A stretch of DNA of 47,470 bases, from NCBI GenBank assembly GCA_000378865.1, contig KB900445.1:1-47470 (forward strand). The letters are read 5' to 3'. Below are positions 19,301-27,299 of the stretch, piece after piece. The stretch comes from an actinobacterium SCGC AAA278-I18. Its GTDB lineage: Bacteria > Actinomycetota > Actinomycetes > Nanopelagicales > Nanopelagicaceae. Below the pieces are notes generated by a model. It worked only from the letters and a program-made list of their open reading frames with translations, had not been told where the DNA came from and did not search any database. Position 1 is the first letter of the stretch. Each line of letters opens with the position of its first letter. The position numbers and the translations under genes are program-made.

Positions 19301-19484
19301 CCATCTTTCCACCACGCAAAGATTTTGCACCTTGCTCACCTAAAACCCAAGAGAGGCCATCAACAACATTTGATTTACCAGAACCATTTGGACCAACTAC
19401 ACAGGTAATACCCTGTTCAAAATTTAGAGTGGTAGATGAGGCAAAGGACTTAAACCCTTTCAGGTTCATGCTCTTTAGATACAT
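16377..19484 (-). CDS. smc: Chromosome partition protein SMC lacking the hinge domain
   Basis: 1,035 aa from the ATG at 19484, which gives the usual MYLKSMNLKGFKSFA start; a GTG at 19496 would add four residues. The N-terminal ATPase half has Walker A GPNGSGKS (31-38). The C-terminal half has the LLSGGERSL signature (about 938-946) and Walker B FYIMDEVEAALDD (963-975). Between them are two coiled coils of similar length (about 170-500 and 512-865) joined only by a turn around SANAGLIEK. Canonical SMC has a roughly 150-residue Gly-rich hinge there that dimerises the protein. The post-turn sequence contains LNESDAAM and EVEARLSLRT, which resemble the stretch after the hinge in mycobacterial SMC, so the hinge alone appears removed. 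Besides one Cys near the Walker A, the only cysteines lie just after the turn. No scpA or scpB is in the window. Confidence 0.93.
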   Translation of the reverse strand: MYLKSMNLKGFKSFASSTTLNFEQGITCVVGPNGSGKSNVVDGLSWVLGEQGAKSLRGGKMEDVIFAGTSGRAPLGRAEVTVTIDNADGVLPIDFTEVTITRVLFRNGASEYLLNGETTRLLDIQELLSDSGIGREMHVIVGQGQLDAILLANPEERRAFIEEAAGVLKHRKRKEKAIRKLDSMQTNLARIQDLTVELRRQLRPLGKQAEVARKASVIQSDVRDARLRLLADDLIKMRSTMEVEVADETVLRERKEQVERELNSARDREVELDAIAASENPQLISAQENFYRLTAQREQIRGIQNLASERARFFAEEAEEAKATGRDPKALDDEARSLRGEEATLASQVKISQEQLLIDSDSLKTIENQLALEENRVSASLRAIADQREGTARQEGHINGLRSRIDATTGEINRLTEAKNSAESRLKGYREGFAVIETQVASLTATEPGLDAIFAKLKSEVKAAEDLLKVATEKVQATEKLRAGSLGRLSAFKEITEIIAQSANAGLIEKISILTANCEVEVAKVSADCDRLKFELSTLQAALSTVSKDYEAALSKLNESDAAMTGLAEQLAIAGQNIKNTSEEVDRLASALTAAAEQRTFDERDLTAAIAQFESHQTPIEPDLTHLEDLRSQVSAARSKEVEARLSLRTIEERKDAIDQRAQSLENQANVERDAASRSISRREGRAQAAITAQEIADTAYEALIQIESSISRAGSERERLEISRSEREGEILSLRTIGRELAVELERLTSSVHKDEIARAEQRLRIEQLEIKAVEELGIDVQTLADEYGPVNDVPTFYENEQGEFVPGDLIPYRRDQQEKRLAQAEKSLTLLGKINPLALEEYSSLEERLRYLAEQLEDLKKTKKDLLDIIKEVDDRVQQIFTQAFEDTAREFELVFARLFPGGDGKLILTNPSDMLTSGVDVEARPPGKRVKRLSLLSGGERSLVAVAFMIAIFKARPSPFYIMDEVEAALDDTNLGRLLGVFEELREKSQLIVITHQKRTMEIADSLYGVTMRGDGVSEVISQRIREVDAVS

Positions 19485-19548
19485 AGCTCTGCCCACTTAC
19501 TCCACATAGGCGCAAACCTATCTAAAAATAGTGACAAATCGGGGCTAC

Positions 19549-20388
19549 TTACCGTTGGCAACGCGGACAAAAATGGGAGGAGCGATTAGCAAAGGCGATT
19601 CTACGAATACCGGTTCGGCATCTAGAACATGGTTCACCAGCCCTGCCATAAACACTCAATGACCTAGCGAAGTAGCCAGCCTCCCCATTTACATTTTTAT
19701 ACTGCTCATCAAAGGATGTGCCGCCAGCGGTAATTGCAGATTGCATCACTTTTTTGGCAGATGAAATCACTTTTTTAATCTCACTCTCTGATAAATCTTC
19801 ACAAACTATCTCAGGATGAATCTTTGCTCGCCAAAGTGCCTCATCAGCATAGATATTTCCAATTCCACTTATTATTTCTTGATTTAATAAGGTGGGTTTA
19901 ATTGCCGATTTTCGCTTTTTAATTTTAGCCACTACCGATTTAAGATCAAATTCTGCTTCAAATGGATCAAATGCAATATGGGCAACAGATGTGGGAATAT
20001 CCTTAATAATCTGCTCAACCGATAACCAACCAAAGGTACGTTGATCAATAAAACGAATTTCATCTTTACTACTTCGTAGCGAACTACTTTGCAGTGATAA
20101 TTTTGCTCGCAAATGAGATTGTGCTGGATATTTACTGCTTTGCACAAGTAATTGGCCACTCATGCCAAGGTGGGCAGTGAGAGTGAAATCTCGATCCAGT
20201 TTGAGCCATAAAAACTTACCTCGCCGGTTTACCGAAATGATCTTTGCGCCCACAATTGCTGAAAGCGGGGCGATAGATGCAGGCTTAAGCGCTCTTGGAT
20301 GAAAACTTTGAGCGGAGGATATCCGTTTTCCAATTACATACTTTGCTAGTCCAGCACGGACAGTTTCAACCTCTGGTAGCTCTGGCAT
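19549..20388 (-). CDS. mutM: Formamidopyrimidine-DNA glycosylase
   Basis: 279 aa. It excises 8-oxoguanine and ring-opened purines and nicks the abasic site. The N-terminus PELPEVETVR provides the catalytic Pro2 and Glu3 after Met removal. The RRGKFLWLKL strand provides the conserved lysine, and the GIGNIYADEALW helix-two-turn-helix is present. The C-terminal zinc finger has four cysteines in a CSRCR ... CPRC pattern. It sits between rnc and smc, the usual actinobacterial order. Confidence 0.96.
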   Translation of the reverse strand: MPELPEVETVRAGLAKYVIGKRISSAQSFHPRALKPASIAPLSAIVGAKIISVNRRGKFLWLKLDRDFTLTAHLGMSGQLLVQSSKYPAQSHLRAKLSLQSSSLRSSKDEIRFIDQRTFGWLSVEQIIKDIPTSVAHIAFDPFEAEFDLKSVVAKIKKRKSAIKPTLLNQEIISGIGNIYADEALWRAKIHPEIVCEDLSESEIKKVISSAKKVMQSAITAGGTSFDEQYKNVNGEAGYFARSLSVYGRAGEPCSRCRTGIRRIAFANRSSHFCPRCQR

Positions 20389-20412
20389 TTATATTATAAA
20401 AAGAAATTGTTC

Positions 20413-21102
20413 CTAATTACTTTTGCTATTTCTATTACTTAATATTTCATGAGCAAGTTTTGCTGCGGCTTGCTCTGCCTCGCGCTTACTCTTGCCATGT
20501 CCAATCGGAAATTTTTCACTACTTAAAATTGCAATCGCTGTGAAACTTTTATCATGATCAGGCCCGGATTCAGTGATCTCATACTCAGGTGCTGATAAAT
20601 TTAAGGATGCTGCAATCTCTTGTAATGCAGTCTTGCCATCAAGGCCAACACCTTGGGATGTAGCGGAGGTGATTGCTGGCTGAATCCAATTTAATACAAT
20701 CTCTGCACTCTTTAAATATCCATGTTCTAGATAAATTGCACCAACTAGTGCTTCTAGTGAATCTGCCAAAATTGAGTTCTTGTCTCTGCCATTAGTAGCC
20801 TCTTCACCCTTACCAATTCGCAGATGCTCACCTAATTTAAGATCGCGCGCAATTTGGGCAAGTGCTCGCATATTTACAACACCTGAGCGGAGTGGACTTA
20901 ATCTGCTCTCATCTAAATCTGGAAACTTTTTATATAGTTCATCGGTAACAATTAAACCAAGCACAGAATCACCTAAAAACTCTAGGCGTTCATTAGTTGG
21001 AATGCCACCTGCCTCATATGAAAATGAGCGGTGAGTTAATGCAAGTTCTAGTAACTCATCCTTAACCGATATACCGATTTGCTCGGTAAGACGGGCGTAC
21101 AG
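20413..21102 (-). CDS. rnc: Ribonuclease III with probable CTG start
   Basis: 229 aa if started at the CTG at 21102-21100. RNase III cuts double-stranded RNA during rRNA and mRNA processing. The reading frame contains ALTHRS and the catalytic signature NERLEFLGDS (37-46), then GRDKNSILADSLEALVGAIYL with the second acidic cluster, and a C-terminal dsRNA-binding domain. In this frame no ATG, GTG or TTG exists between the upstream in-frame TAG and the signature. The first GTG is the Val after GDS at 20964, which would delete the catalytic motif. The CTG lies one base past the rpmF stop and has AGAGG six bases upstream, which fits coupled initiation. Automatic gene calls would truncate this gene. 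Confidence 0.88.
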   Translation of the reverse strand: MYARLTEQIGISVKDELLELALTHRSFSYEAGGIPTNERLEFLGDSVLGLIVTDELYKKFPDLDESRLSPLRSGVVNMRALAQIARDLKLGEHLRIGKGEEATNGRDKNSILADSLEALVGAIYLEHGYLKSAEIVLNWIQPAITSATSQGVGLDGKTALQEIAASLNLSAPEYEITESGPDHDKSFTAIAILSSEKFPIGHGKSKREAEQAAAKLAHEILSNRNSKSN

Positions 21103-21103
21103 A

Positions 21104-21277
21104 TCAAACCTCTAGAACCTGGCGACGGTTATAGGTTCCGCAAGTTGGACAAGCTGTATGTTGCAACTTTGGTTGTTGGCATTGCTCACATGTTGCAAGG
21201 TGTGCAGGAGTTGTCTTCCACATGCTTCGGCGAGAGCGAGTGCGTGCTCGCGACATTTTTCGCTTTGGTACTGGCAT
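21104..21277 (-). CDS. rpmF: Ribosomal protein L32
   Basis: 57 aa. The sequence begins MPVPKRKMSRARTRSRRS and has the zinc-ribbon cysteines as CEQC and CPTC, typical of the Cys-containing L32 form. A strong AAGGAG lies eight bases before the ATG. It follows yceD after 72 bases, the standard yceD-rpmF pair. Its TGA stop is separated by one base from the proposed CTG start of rnc. Plus-strand reading through this region is only a shadow. Confidence 0.96.
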   Translation of the reverse strand: MPVPKRKMSRARTRSRRSMWKTTPAHLATCEQCQQPKLQHTACPTCGTYNRRQVLEV

Positions 21278-21349
21278 GATCATTACTCCTTATAGATAAA
21301 ACTAGTAAGTGAGAATTATCTAGGAAAAGTTGCTACTTGTAAAAACGGC

Positions 21350-21931
21350 TTAACTTTTAAGCGGAAAATCCTTCAAAGCTGCCCACCTTGGATCATCTGG
21401 GGTATGGGCATGATCTGTTGGCAGATTGACCCACATCTGGCCACAAACCTGACAAAGCCCAGGGCAATCCTCACGACAAAGTGGATTTACATCTAGATTT
21501 AAAATTACCGCATCCCTTATTGCAAGCTCTAGATCTATTTCATCCCCATCCATAAAACTTAAATCATCCTCTTCCAAATCAATCTCTTCATCTTTGCGCG
21601 ATCTTTCCTTGCCTTTTTTCTTGCCTGAGTTCTTACTAGCTGCACTCTCGTAGTAATAAAGCTCAGTAAATCTCTCTGTAATTGGCCAAATAACTGGTTC
21701 AAGACATCTGGTGCACTCACCAGTTGCAGTTGCTACCAATTCACCAGTTGCTAGCACGCCCTCATCAACTGATTGGATTCTCAGATCTAGCTCAATTACC
21801 TCACCAGGCTTAACTGAAAGTAGGTCAACTCCCACCGACTCAGTCAGTGCCAGATCTAATTCATACTCACGCATTTCACCAGCACGGTGCGGTAGATCAT
21901 GGGTATTAAAGATAAAAATTGAGCGTGCCAT
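21350..21931 (-). CDS. yceD: YceD (DUF177) family protein
   Basis: 193 aa. The family supports 23S rRNA accumulation and large-subunit assembly, and is normally coupled to rpmF. The N-terminal half has a beta-rich region with LSVKPGEVIELDLRIQS and the ECTRCLEPV cysteine pair. A Lys/Glu-rich linker (about 98-115) is followed by LNVDPLCREDCPGLCQVCG, the typical C-terminal cysteine cluster. It lies four bases after the SepIVA-like gene. The exact biochemical role is not known. Confidence 0.9.
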   Translation of the reverse strand: MARSIFIFNTHDLPHRAGEMREYELDLALTESVGVDLLSVKPGEVIELDLRIQSVDEGVLATGELVATATGECTRCLEPVIWPITERFTELYYYESAASKNSGKKKGKERSRKDEEIDLEEDDLSFMDGDEIDLELAIRDAVILNLDVNPLCREDCPGLCQVCGQMWVNLPTDHAHTPDDPRWAALKDFPLKS

Positions 21932-21935
21932 AAAA

Positions 21936-22412
21936 CTACTTAGTTAAGTCAGAGAGAGCGTGCTTTGTTTCAAAGCCACCTAATTGATCTCGACCTTTGC
22001 TAATTACATCTAAAGTTTTATTTAAAATTACCTCTAAGGTGGCTAGGCGAGAATCTATATACGCCTCAATCTCTTCTCGATCTTTTTTGCTCTCCGAAGT
22101 TGCATCAGCAACGATTCGATTAGCCTCTTTACGAGCAGATGCGACAATGGTGGTTTGCTCAACAAGACGAGCAACCTCCTGCCTTGCTTGCTCAATAATT
22201 GCATCAGATTGTTGGTTGGCATCCTCTAAAATTTCTTCTTGCCGGCGCAGAATTGAGATGGCCTTAGATAAATCATTGGGAAAGGCAACCTTTATACTAT
22301 CTAGCAACTTAAGCATCTCACTTCGATTTACTACACAAGAAGCAGAAAGTGGAACAGAGCGTGCTTCCTCAACTGCGGCAATAGCCGCCTCTAAACTATC
22401 TATTACATCCAT
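21936..22412 (-). CDS. DivIVA-like coiled-coil protein, SepIVA family
   Basis: 158 aa. The N-terminal 60 residues (DVIDSLEAAIAAVEEARSVPLSAS ... FPNDLSKAISILR, split here by a short variable part) resemble the DivIVA-type start of mycobacterial Rv2927c/SepIVA. Residues 60-150 form a charged coiled coil. In mycobacteria the same order coaD-side gene, yceD, rnc is seen with Rv2927c at this place. SepIVA is a septation and cell-elongation factor. It may be mistaken for an ATP-synthase b subunit because of its coil. The family assignment rests on position and the N-terminus. Confidence 0.75.
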   Translation of the reverse strand: MDVIDSLEAAIAAVEEARSVPLSASCVVNRSEMLKLLDSIKVAFPNDLSKAISILRRQEEILEDANQQSDAIIEQARQEVARLVEQTTIVASARKEANRIVADATSESKKDREEIEAYIDSRLATLEVILNKTLDVISKGRDQLGGFETKHALSDLTK

Positions 22413-22415
22413 TGC

Positions 22416-22898
22416 CTACCCTTTCCGATCTAAGCGAGATCTTAACTTATCGACGATTGCTGCAGGCATATAGCCGGAGACATCCCCGCCATAGCTTGCA
22501 ATCTCTTTCACCAAAGATGATGACAAAAATGAGTTAGAAGGAGCTGTGGACATAAATAATGTCTCAACGCCTTGCAGTTGCAAATTAACCTGACTCATCT
22601 GTAGTTCGTAATCAAAATCACTAACTGCTCGTAATCCTTTAACAATTGTTGGTATCTGGTTGGCTTTGCAGTAATCAACTAGTAAGCCAGACCAGGAATC
22701 AATCTTTATATTCTTATACCGCGCAGTTACCTCTTTAATCATCTCAATTCGCTCTGGCACTGTAAAGAGTGAGCTCTTAGTTTGATTAACCAATACTGCA
22801 ATTACTACCTCATCAAATAATGAACATGCCCGCGCAATAATATCTAGGTGGCCATTAGTGATTGGATCAAAGGAGCCTGGACAAACAACACGTCTCAT
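22416..22898 (-). CDS. coaD: Pantetheine-phosphate adenylyltransferase
   Basis: 160 aa, standard length. It makes dephospho-CoA from 4'-phosphopantetheine and ATP. The nucleotidyltransferase motif TNGH (residues 14-17) follows CPGSFDP, and the substrate-binding segments KGLRAVSDFDYE and SSSLVKEIASYGGDV are intact. It lies three bases upstream of the SepIVA-like gene and 37 bases after rsmD, forming the common rsmD-coaD pair. Confidence 0.96.
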   Translation of the reverse strand: MRRVVCPGSFDPITNGHLDIIARACSLFDEVVIAVLVNQTKSSLFTVPERIEMIKEVTARYKNIKIDSWSGLLVDYCKANQIPTIVKGLRAVSDFDYELQMSQVNLQLQGVETLFMSTAPSNSFLSSSLVKEIASYGGDVSGYMPAAIVDKLRSRLDRKG

Positions 22899-22935
22899 GG
22901 ATAAAACGGTAGCAAGTAATTGCTAAGTTAGCCAT

Positions 22936-23526
22936 TTAATCACTAATTTGGGCGTTACTTACTACCCCATAGTGAATGCTACCCGCACCATATGAGCGCA
23001 CCTTTGATTCCATTAATCCTTCAGGCCATGTAAAAGATTTAGCCTTGCCATCTCGCTCAATTGCTACTACACCAAATTTATTTAATAAATTAAGTGTCAA
23101 TATCTTTTTTAATATCTTCTCAATCTCTGAGTTAGCAACCTCATATGGTGGATCCATAAAAATAATCTCATATGGCTTAGTTGCGGTGTGATTTAAGAAT
23201 TCAAAGGCAGTTTTGGGATAAACCTTAAACTTTCCAATCTCAGGCAGATTAGCCAGCAGTGCAAAATTTTGTTCACACACTGCTGCGCTTACTGAATTAC
23301 TCTCTACCGCTTCAACTAATGCCACTCCTCGGGAGAGTGCCTCAACTCCTACCGCACCAGAGCCAGCAAACAGATCTAGAAAATGCAACCCTTCTAAAGT
23401 TGAAAAGGTTGAGATTAAAGATGAAAATAAACCTTCGCGCGCGCGATCAGAGGTTGGTCTAGTAATTGAAGGTGGTGAAAAAAGCTTTCGCCCCTTGCCG
23501 CTGCCAGCAATAATTCGCATACTCAT
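22936..23526 (-). CDS. rsmD: 16S rRNA (guanine(966)-N2)-methyltransferase
   Basis: 196 aa. The SAM-binding motif is DLFAGSGAVGVEALSRG and the catalytic motif is FMDPPYE, as in N2-guanine methyltransferases. The N-terminal MRIIAGSGKGRKL is diagnostic. The start is the ATG at 23526 within the ATGA overlap with the recG stop; a second ATG two codons later is possible. It modifies G966 during 30S assembly. Confidence 0.95.
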   Translation of the reverse strand: MSMRIIAGSGKGRKLFSPPSITRPTSDRAREGLFSSLISTFSTLEGLHFLDLFAGSGAVGVEALSRGVALVEAVESNSVSAAVCEQNFALLANLPEIGKFKVYPKTAFEFLNHTATKPYEIIFMDPPYEVANSEIEKILKKILTLNLLNKFGVVAIERDGKAKSFTWPEGLMESKVRSYGAGSIHYGVVSNAQISD

Positions 23527-25709
23527 GATTTATCCATAAATCTTGCCGCCTCATCACTCTGCAATTTCGCTACCTCACTTTTTAACTCTGGCAAATGATT
23601 TATCTGTGGGTCAGTAGATAAAATATTAAGTGCTACCTCGCGAGCTTGCTCAATTAAATCTTCATCCCGTAAAACTCGCAGTAGCCGTAAATGGGATCTG
23701 CCACCAGATTGCGAGGCACCAAGCACATCTCCCTCTTTACGTTGCTCAAGATCAAGGCGGGCTAATTCAAAACCATCTAAAGTGGCAGCAACTGCAGCTA
23801 ATCTGGCCATACTCTGTGAATTCTCTTGCGCATTACTTACTAGCAAACAAAGCCCTGGCACACTTCCTCTTCCTACTCGACCTCTTAATTGGTGTAATTG
23901 GGAAACACCAAAACGATCAGCATCCATAATTACCATCATCGATGCATTTGCCACATCCACGCCAACTTCGATAACAGTTGTAGCGATTAATACATCAACC
24001 TCACCCTTTGCAAATGCACTCATGGTTTGCTCTTTAACCTCACTTGTCTGTCGACCATGCAACATAGCGATCTTTAAACCTTTAAGCGCACCATTTGCAA
24101 GCTCGGGCGCTAACTCCTCAACTGCGCTCATCTGCTCATTATCTAAATACTCCTCCCCTAACAATTGCGCAGCAACCATCTCCCGCTCAGTTAATTTCTT
24201 ATTTGGATTAGCAATTCGTGGTGCAACAATATAAATCTGATGCCCTTTTGCCGCCTCCTCTTTAACCCGCTCCCATGCTCGATTTAAAAAGTGAGGCTTT
24301 TCTAATACTGGAATTAAATGGGTGGTGATTGCTACTCGCCCACTTGGTAGCTCTCGTAAGGTTGAGATATCTAAGTCTCCAAAAATAGTCATCGCTACAG
24401 TTCTTGGAATTGGCGTAGCGGTCATTACTAGTAAATGTGGTGGTTGCTTTGCCTTCATTCGCAGTGCATCTCGTTGCTCAACACCAAATCTATGCTGCTC
24501 ATCAACTACAACTAAACCAAGATCATCAAATGCCACCCCATCTGAGATTAGGGCGTGTGTACCAATTACTATTCCAGTTTCACCACTTGCAAGCTTTGCA
24601 TGAATAGCTTTTTTACTAGCAGCCGGTAGGGATCCAGTAAGTAACTCCACCTGAGTACCAAGTGCTCCGCCTTGTAGGGTGCCTGATTGGGCTAACTCTC
24701 CTAATAACTTAGTAATGGTGCGAAAGTGTTGTTGCGCAAGTACCTCAGTAGGAGCTAACAACGCTGCCTGACCAGATGAATCAACAACTGACAACATCGC
24801 TCTTAGCGCAACAACAGTTTTACCAGACCCAACCTCACCTTGTAACAATCTATGCATTGGGTACTTATTAGATAAATCTTTTTCTATCTCAGCATTAACC
24901 TCAACTTGCCCGGCGGTGTATTTAAAGGGAAGCCTTTCTTCAAAAGCAGCAACTAAAACTGGGGTATTTGGTGTGCGAGATTTTGTACTTAATTTAACTA
25001 TCTCATTACGCCGTTGGCCAAGAAGTAATTGCAGTAGTAACGCCTCATCAAAGGTAAGCCGCTGCCTGGCATTTTCGGCTGAATCTAAATCAGGTGGTTG
25101 ATGAATATCTGTAAATGCTTTCTTCAAACTTGGATACTTATACTTTTGGGCAATCTCAGCTGGTAAATAATCTGGTAACTCATCTAAGGAGTCCAGCGCC
25201 AACTTTACGCACTGCATTACTTTCCAAGATGGCAACTTTGAGGTTGCCGGATAAACTGGCAAAAACTTTCCAGCAAAATCAGCAACTGCAGCATCAACAT
25301 CATCACCATCTGGAATCAATTGATAATCTGGATGAGATAACTGCCGCTTACCTTTAAATACCCCAACCTTGCCAGCGAAGAGGCCAAATCGACCTGCCTT
25401 TAAATCTTTCTCCCGCCATGCTTGATTAAAAAAAGTAAGAGATAAATTGGCGCTGCCATCGGTAACAACTACCTCTAATATATTTTTGCCATTTGCTCGT
25501 CTTAATTTGACCGCTTCGATCTGAGCCAAAATTGTTACCTCATCATCTGCCAATAATTTTGAAATATCAGTCAATTCACCCCGCACCACATACCTTCTTG
25601 GGTAATGTCGGAGTAGTTCATTAACTGTTGTCATACCAAATGATTTTTCCAAAACCTGCGCAGTGCGATCCCCAAGGATGTTTTGTAATCGAGTCGCTAG
25701 GCTTGCCAT
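23523..25709 (-). CDS. recG: ATP-dependent DNA helicase RecG
   Basis: 728 aa from the ATG at 25709. An upstream in-frame GTG at 25736 would add nine residues; the ATG matches usual RecG starts. The N-terminal wedge domain contains LRHYPRRYVVRGELT and an OB fold. Helicase motifs are visible: I (LQGEVGSGKTVVALRA), II (VVDEQHRFG), III (TATPIPRT), and VI (QLRGRVGRG). The C-terminal TRG-type motif follows. RecG remodels stalled forks and Holliday junctions. In many bacteria a DAK-domain gene (yloV) sits between rpmB and recG; it is absent here. Confidence 0.95.
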   Translation of the reverse strand: MASLATRLQNILGDRTAQVLEKSFGMTTVNELLRHYPRRYVVRGELTDISKLLADDEVTILAQIEAVKLRRANGKNILEVVVTDGSANLSLTFFNQAWREKDLKAGRFGLFAGKVGVFKGKRQLSHPDYQLIPDGDDVDAAVADFAGKFLPVYPATSKLPSWKVMQCVKLALDSLDELPDYLPAEIAQKYKYPSLKKAFTDIHQPPDLDSAENARQRLTFDEALLLQLLLGQRRNEIVKLSTKSRTPNTPVLVAAFEERLPFKYTAGQVEVNAEIEKDLSNKYPMHRLLQGEVGSGKTVVALRAMLSVVDSSGQAALLAPTEVLAQQHFRTITKLLGELAQSGTLQGGALGTQVELLTGSLPAASKKAIHAKLASGETGIVIGTHALISDGVAFDDLGLVVVDEQHRFGVEQRDALRMKAKQPPHLLVMTATPIPRTVAMTIFGDLDISTLRELPSGRVAITTHLIPVLEKPHFLNRAWERVKEEAAKGHQIYIVAPRIANPNKKLTEREMVAAQLLGEEYLDNEQMSAVEELAPELANGALKGLKIAMLHGRQTSEVKEQTMSAFAKGEVDVLIATTVIEVGVDVANASMMVIMDADRFGVSQLHQLRGRVGRGSVPGLCLLVSNAQENSQSMARLAAVAATLDGFELARLDLEQRKEGDVLGASQSGGRSHLRLLRVLRDEDLIEQAREVALNILSTDPQINHLPELKSEVAKLQSDEAARFMDKS

Positions 25710-25838
25710 AGTGGAAGTATCTAACGCCGCCTGCACAACTGCGCGTAATTACCCACCGGATTAGCCATTTAATACCCCCGCAAGGTAATCTTTCGCCTCT
25801 ACTTAAGTTAAACCAGCAAAAATAAAGGGAGTAATACA

Positions 25839-26024
25839 GTGTCATCAGTCTGCGATCTATGTGGCAAAGCCCCTAGCTTTGGCAACAATGTCTCCCACTC
25901 AAAGCGTGCTACCCGACGCCGCTGGAATCCAAATATTCAAAAAATCCGCACCATTATTAATGGTCAGAGCAAGCGCAAGAATGTCTGTGCTTCATGTCTG
26001 AAGGCTGGCAAAGCACTTCGTTAA
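25839..26024 (+). CDS. rpmB: Ribosomal protein L28
   Basis: 61 aa. The sequence starts MSSVCDLCGKAPSFGNNVSH and has a second Cys pair (CASC) near the end, so it is the zinc-binding form. GTG start with AAGGGAG eight bases upstream. It is divergent from recG; the 129-base spacer must hold promoters for both. Its stop is one base from the convergent thiL stop. Confidence 0.96.
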   Translation: MSSVCDLCGKAPSFGNNVSHSKRATRRRWNPNIQKIRTIINGQSKRKNVCASCLKAGKALR

Positions 26025-26025
26025 T

Positions 26026-26961
26026 TTAAAAGTGCTGGTATCCACTCTTATTAATTACCACACCATCTAACAAAATCTCACCACCACCTGCTGTTACAAC
26101 TCCAACTTTTATACCCAATTCCTCACTTGCACTAGTTGGATTAACTGTTGCTAGGAAGAAATGATCCTCACCCCCGGCCAGGATCCAATCAAAAACATCT
26201 TCACCTAATTCATTAGCTAACTCAGCTAAATCTTTAAAATCAGGTGCATTTATGATCAGTGCTTTGTTTAAATTAATATTAACAGTTGAAGATTTAGCAA
26301 TATGTCCGGCATCTGTTACTAATCCATCACTAATGTCACACATAGATGTTGCTACTTTAATTAATTTATCTGGTGCAACTAACTTTGGATTTAGGTGAGC
26401 ATCTACTACATATCTTGGCCGATCTAGCCCTCGATTTAAAATAGCAAGACCAGCAGCAGATAATCCTGGCAAGGATGAGAGATAAAGTAAATCACCAACC
26501 TGTGCACCACTACGAAGTATTGGCTTACCAGATAACTCACCAAAGGCAGTGATACTTAAGCTCATACTCTCTGATTTACTTAAGTCACCACCAATCACGG
26601 TAACCTTAAAATTATCTGCTACCGATCTAATTCCTTTTGCTAACTCTGTTATTACCTCTGAGTTATTTACTTGGCTAATTGCAGCAGCAACTAATAAATA
26701 CTTTGGCACAGCTCCCATAGCAAAAATATCAGCAAGATTTGCAGTAGTAAGTTTGGCGCCAATTTGAAATGGTGATGACCAATCACGCCGAAAGTGAATG
26801 CCTTCAACTGCCATATCTACAGTTGCAACTAATTTGTTATTTGAGGCGGCAAGGACTGCGGCATCATCGCCAATCCCCAGTTCAACCCCACTTTGGAAAG
26901 AGGTATTAAATAGCTCACGCAACCTGGCTATCAGCGTTGCTTCAGATTCAATCAATGGCAC
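26026..26961 (-). CDS. thiL: Thiamine-monophosphate kinase
   Basis: 311 aa. It phosphorylates thiamine monophosphate to the diphosphate cofactor. Landmarks are GIGDDAAVL (26-34), DMAVEGIHFRRDW, GGDLSKS, CDISDGLVTD and GGEDHFFLAT, together covering the magnesium and ATP sites of the PurM-like fold. The GTG at 26961 is used here. A TTG two codons later has a better spaced GGGGAG and may be the true start. It is divergent from the RAM-domain gene. Confidence 0.94.
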   Translation of the reverse strand: MPLIESEATLIARLRELFNTSFQSGVELGIGDDAAVLAASNNKLVATVDMAVEGIHFRRDWSSPFQIGAKLTTANLADIFAMGAVPKYLLVAAAISQVNNSEVITELAKGIRSVADNFKVTVIGGDLSKSESMSLSITAFGELSGKPILRSGAQVGDLLYLSSLPGLSAAGLAILNRGLDRPRYVVDAHLNPKLVAPDKLIKVATSMCDISDGLVTDAGHIAKSSTVNINLNKALIINAPDFKDLAELANELGEDVFDWILAGGEDHFFLATVNPTSASEELGIKVGVVTAGGGEILLDGVVINKSGYQHF

Positions 26962-26999
26962 TCCCCAATTAACTTGCTATAGGCTACCCTTTAATATCT

Positions 27000-27024
27000 C
27001 TTCAGTTCATTGCTGAACACGAAG
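27000..27024. promoter_or_regulatory. Inverted repeat between thiL and the RAM-domain gene
   Basis: GTTCA and TGAAC form perfect arms around TTGC, flanked by CTTC and GAAG with one or two bases in between. The 25-base element lies 21 bases before the ATG of the RAM-domain gene and 39 bases from thiL. It could be an operator; no regulator is identified. Confidence 0.3.
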
Positions 27025-27045
27025 ATATAAATTGGAAGGCTTAAA

Positions 27046-27282
27046 ATGTCAGTTCAGGCTTACATTCTTATTCAAACTGAAGTTGGTAAGGCATCTAGTG
27101 TTGCTAAAGCAATCTCTGCCATACCTGGCGTAACTATCGCAGAGGGCGTTACTGGTCCATATGATGTAATTATGAGAGCAGAGTCTGCAAGCATGGAAGA
27201 TTTAGGTCGTACTGTTTTGGCAAAGGTGCAGACAGTACCTGGAATAACTAGAACACTTACCTGCCCAGTTACAACTTTTTAA
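27046..27282 (+). CDS. Stand-alone RAM (Lrp/AsnC C-terminal) domain protein
   Basis: 78 aa. It covers only the ligand-binding ferredoxin-like domain of Lrp/AsnC regulators: the first strand AYILIQTEVG, then VTGPYDVIMRAE and the final strand RTLTCPV. There is no helix-turn-helix. Such single-domain proteins form dimers or larger rings and bind amino acids or act with full Lrp proteins. A GGAAGG lies seven bases before the ATG, so the short form is real and not a truncated gene. Position beside thiL/ddl is common in Actinobacteria. Confidence 0.88.
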   Translation: MSVQAYILIQTEVGKASSVAKAISAIPGVTIAEGVTGPYDVIMRAESASMEDLGRTVLAKVQTVPGITRTLTCPVTTF

Positions 27283-27283
27283 A

Positions 27284-27299
27284 TCGCTAAAACCAGCGA
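27284..27299. terminator. Small hairpin between convergent genes
   Basis: TCGCT and AGCGA form a five-pair stem around a six-base loop, followed on the minus strand by TTTAAAAAG. It spans the stop codon of the 76-aa gene and follows the RAM-domain stop by two bases. It is the only candidate for ending either transcript here. Confidence 0.35.

Noticed and set aside
20413..20964. RNase III starting at GTG 20964
   Set aside because: This start removes ALTHRS and NERLEFLGDS although the frame upstream codes them intact.
21079..21279. 66-codon plus-strand reading frame
   Set aside because: It is the reverse shadow of rpmF and the rnc start; rpmF is clearly the real gene.
27046..27282. Truncated Lrp/AsnC pseudogene
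   Set aside because: It has its own well-spaced ribosome-binding site and ATG, and the single-domain form is a known family; no HTH remnant lies upstream.
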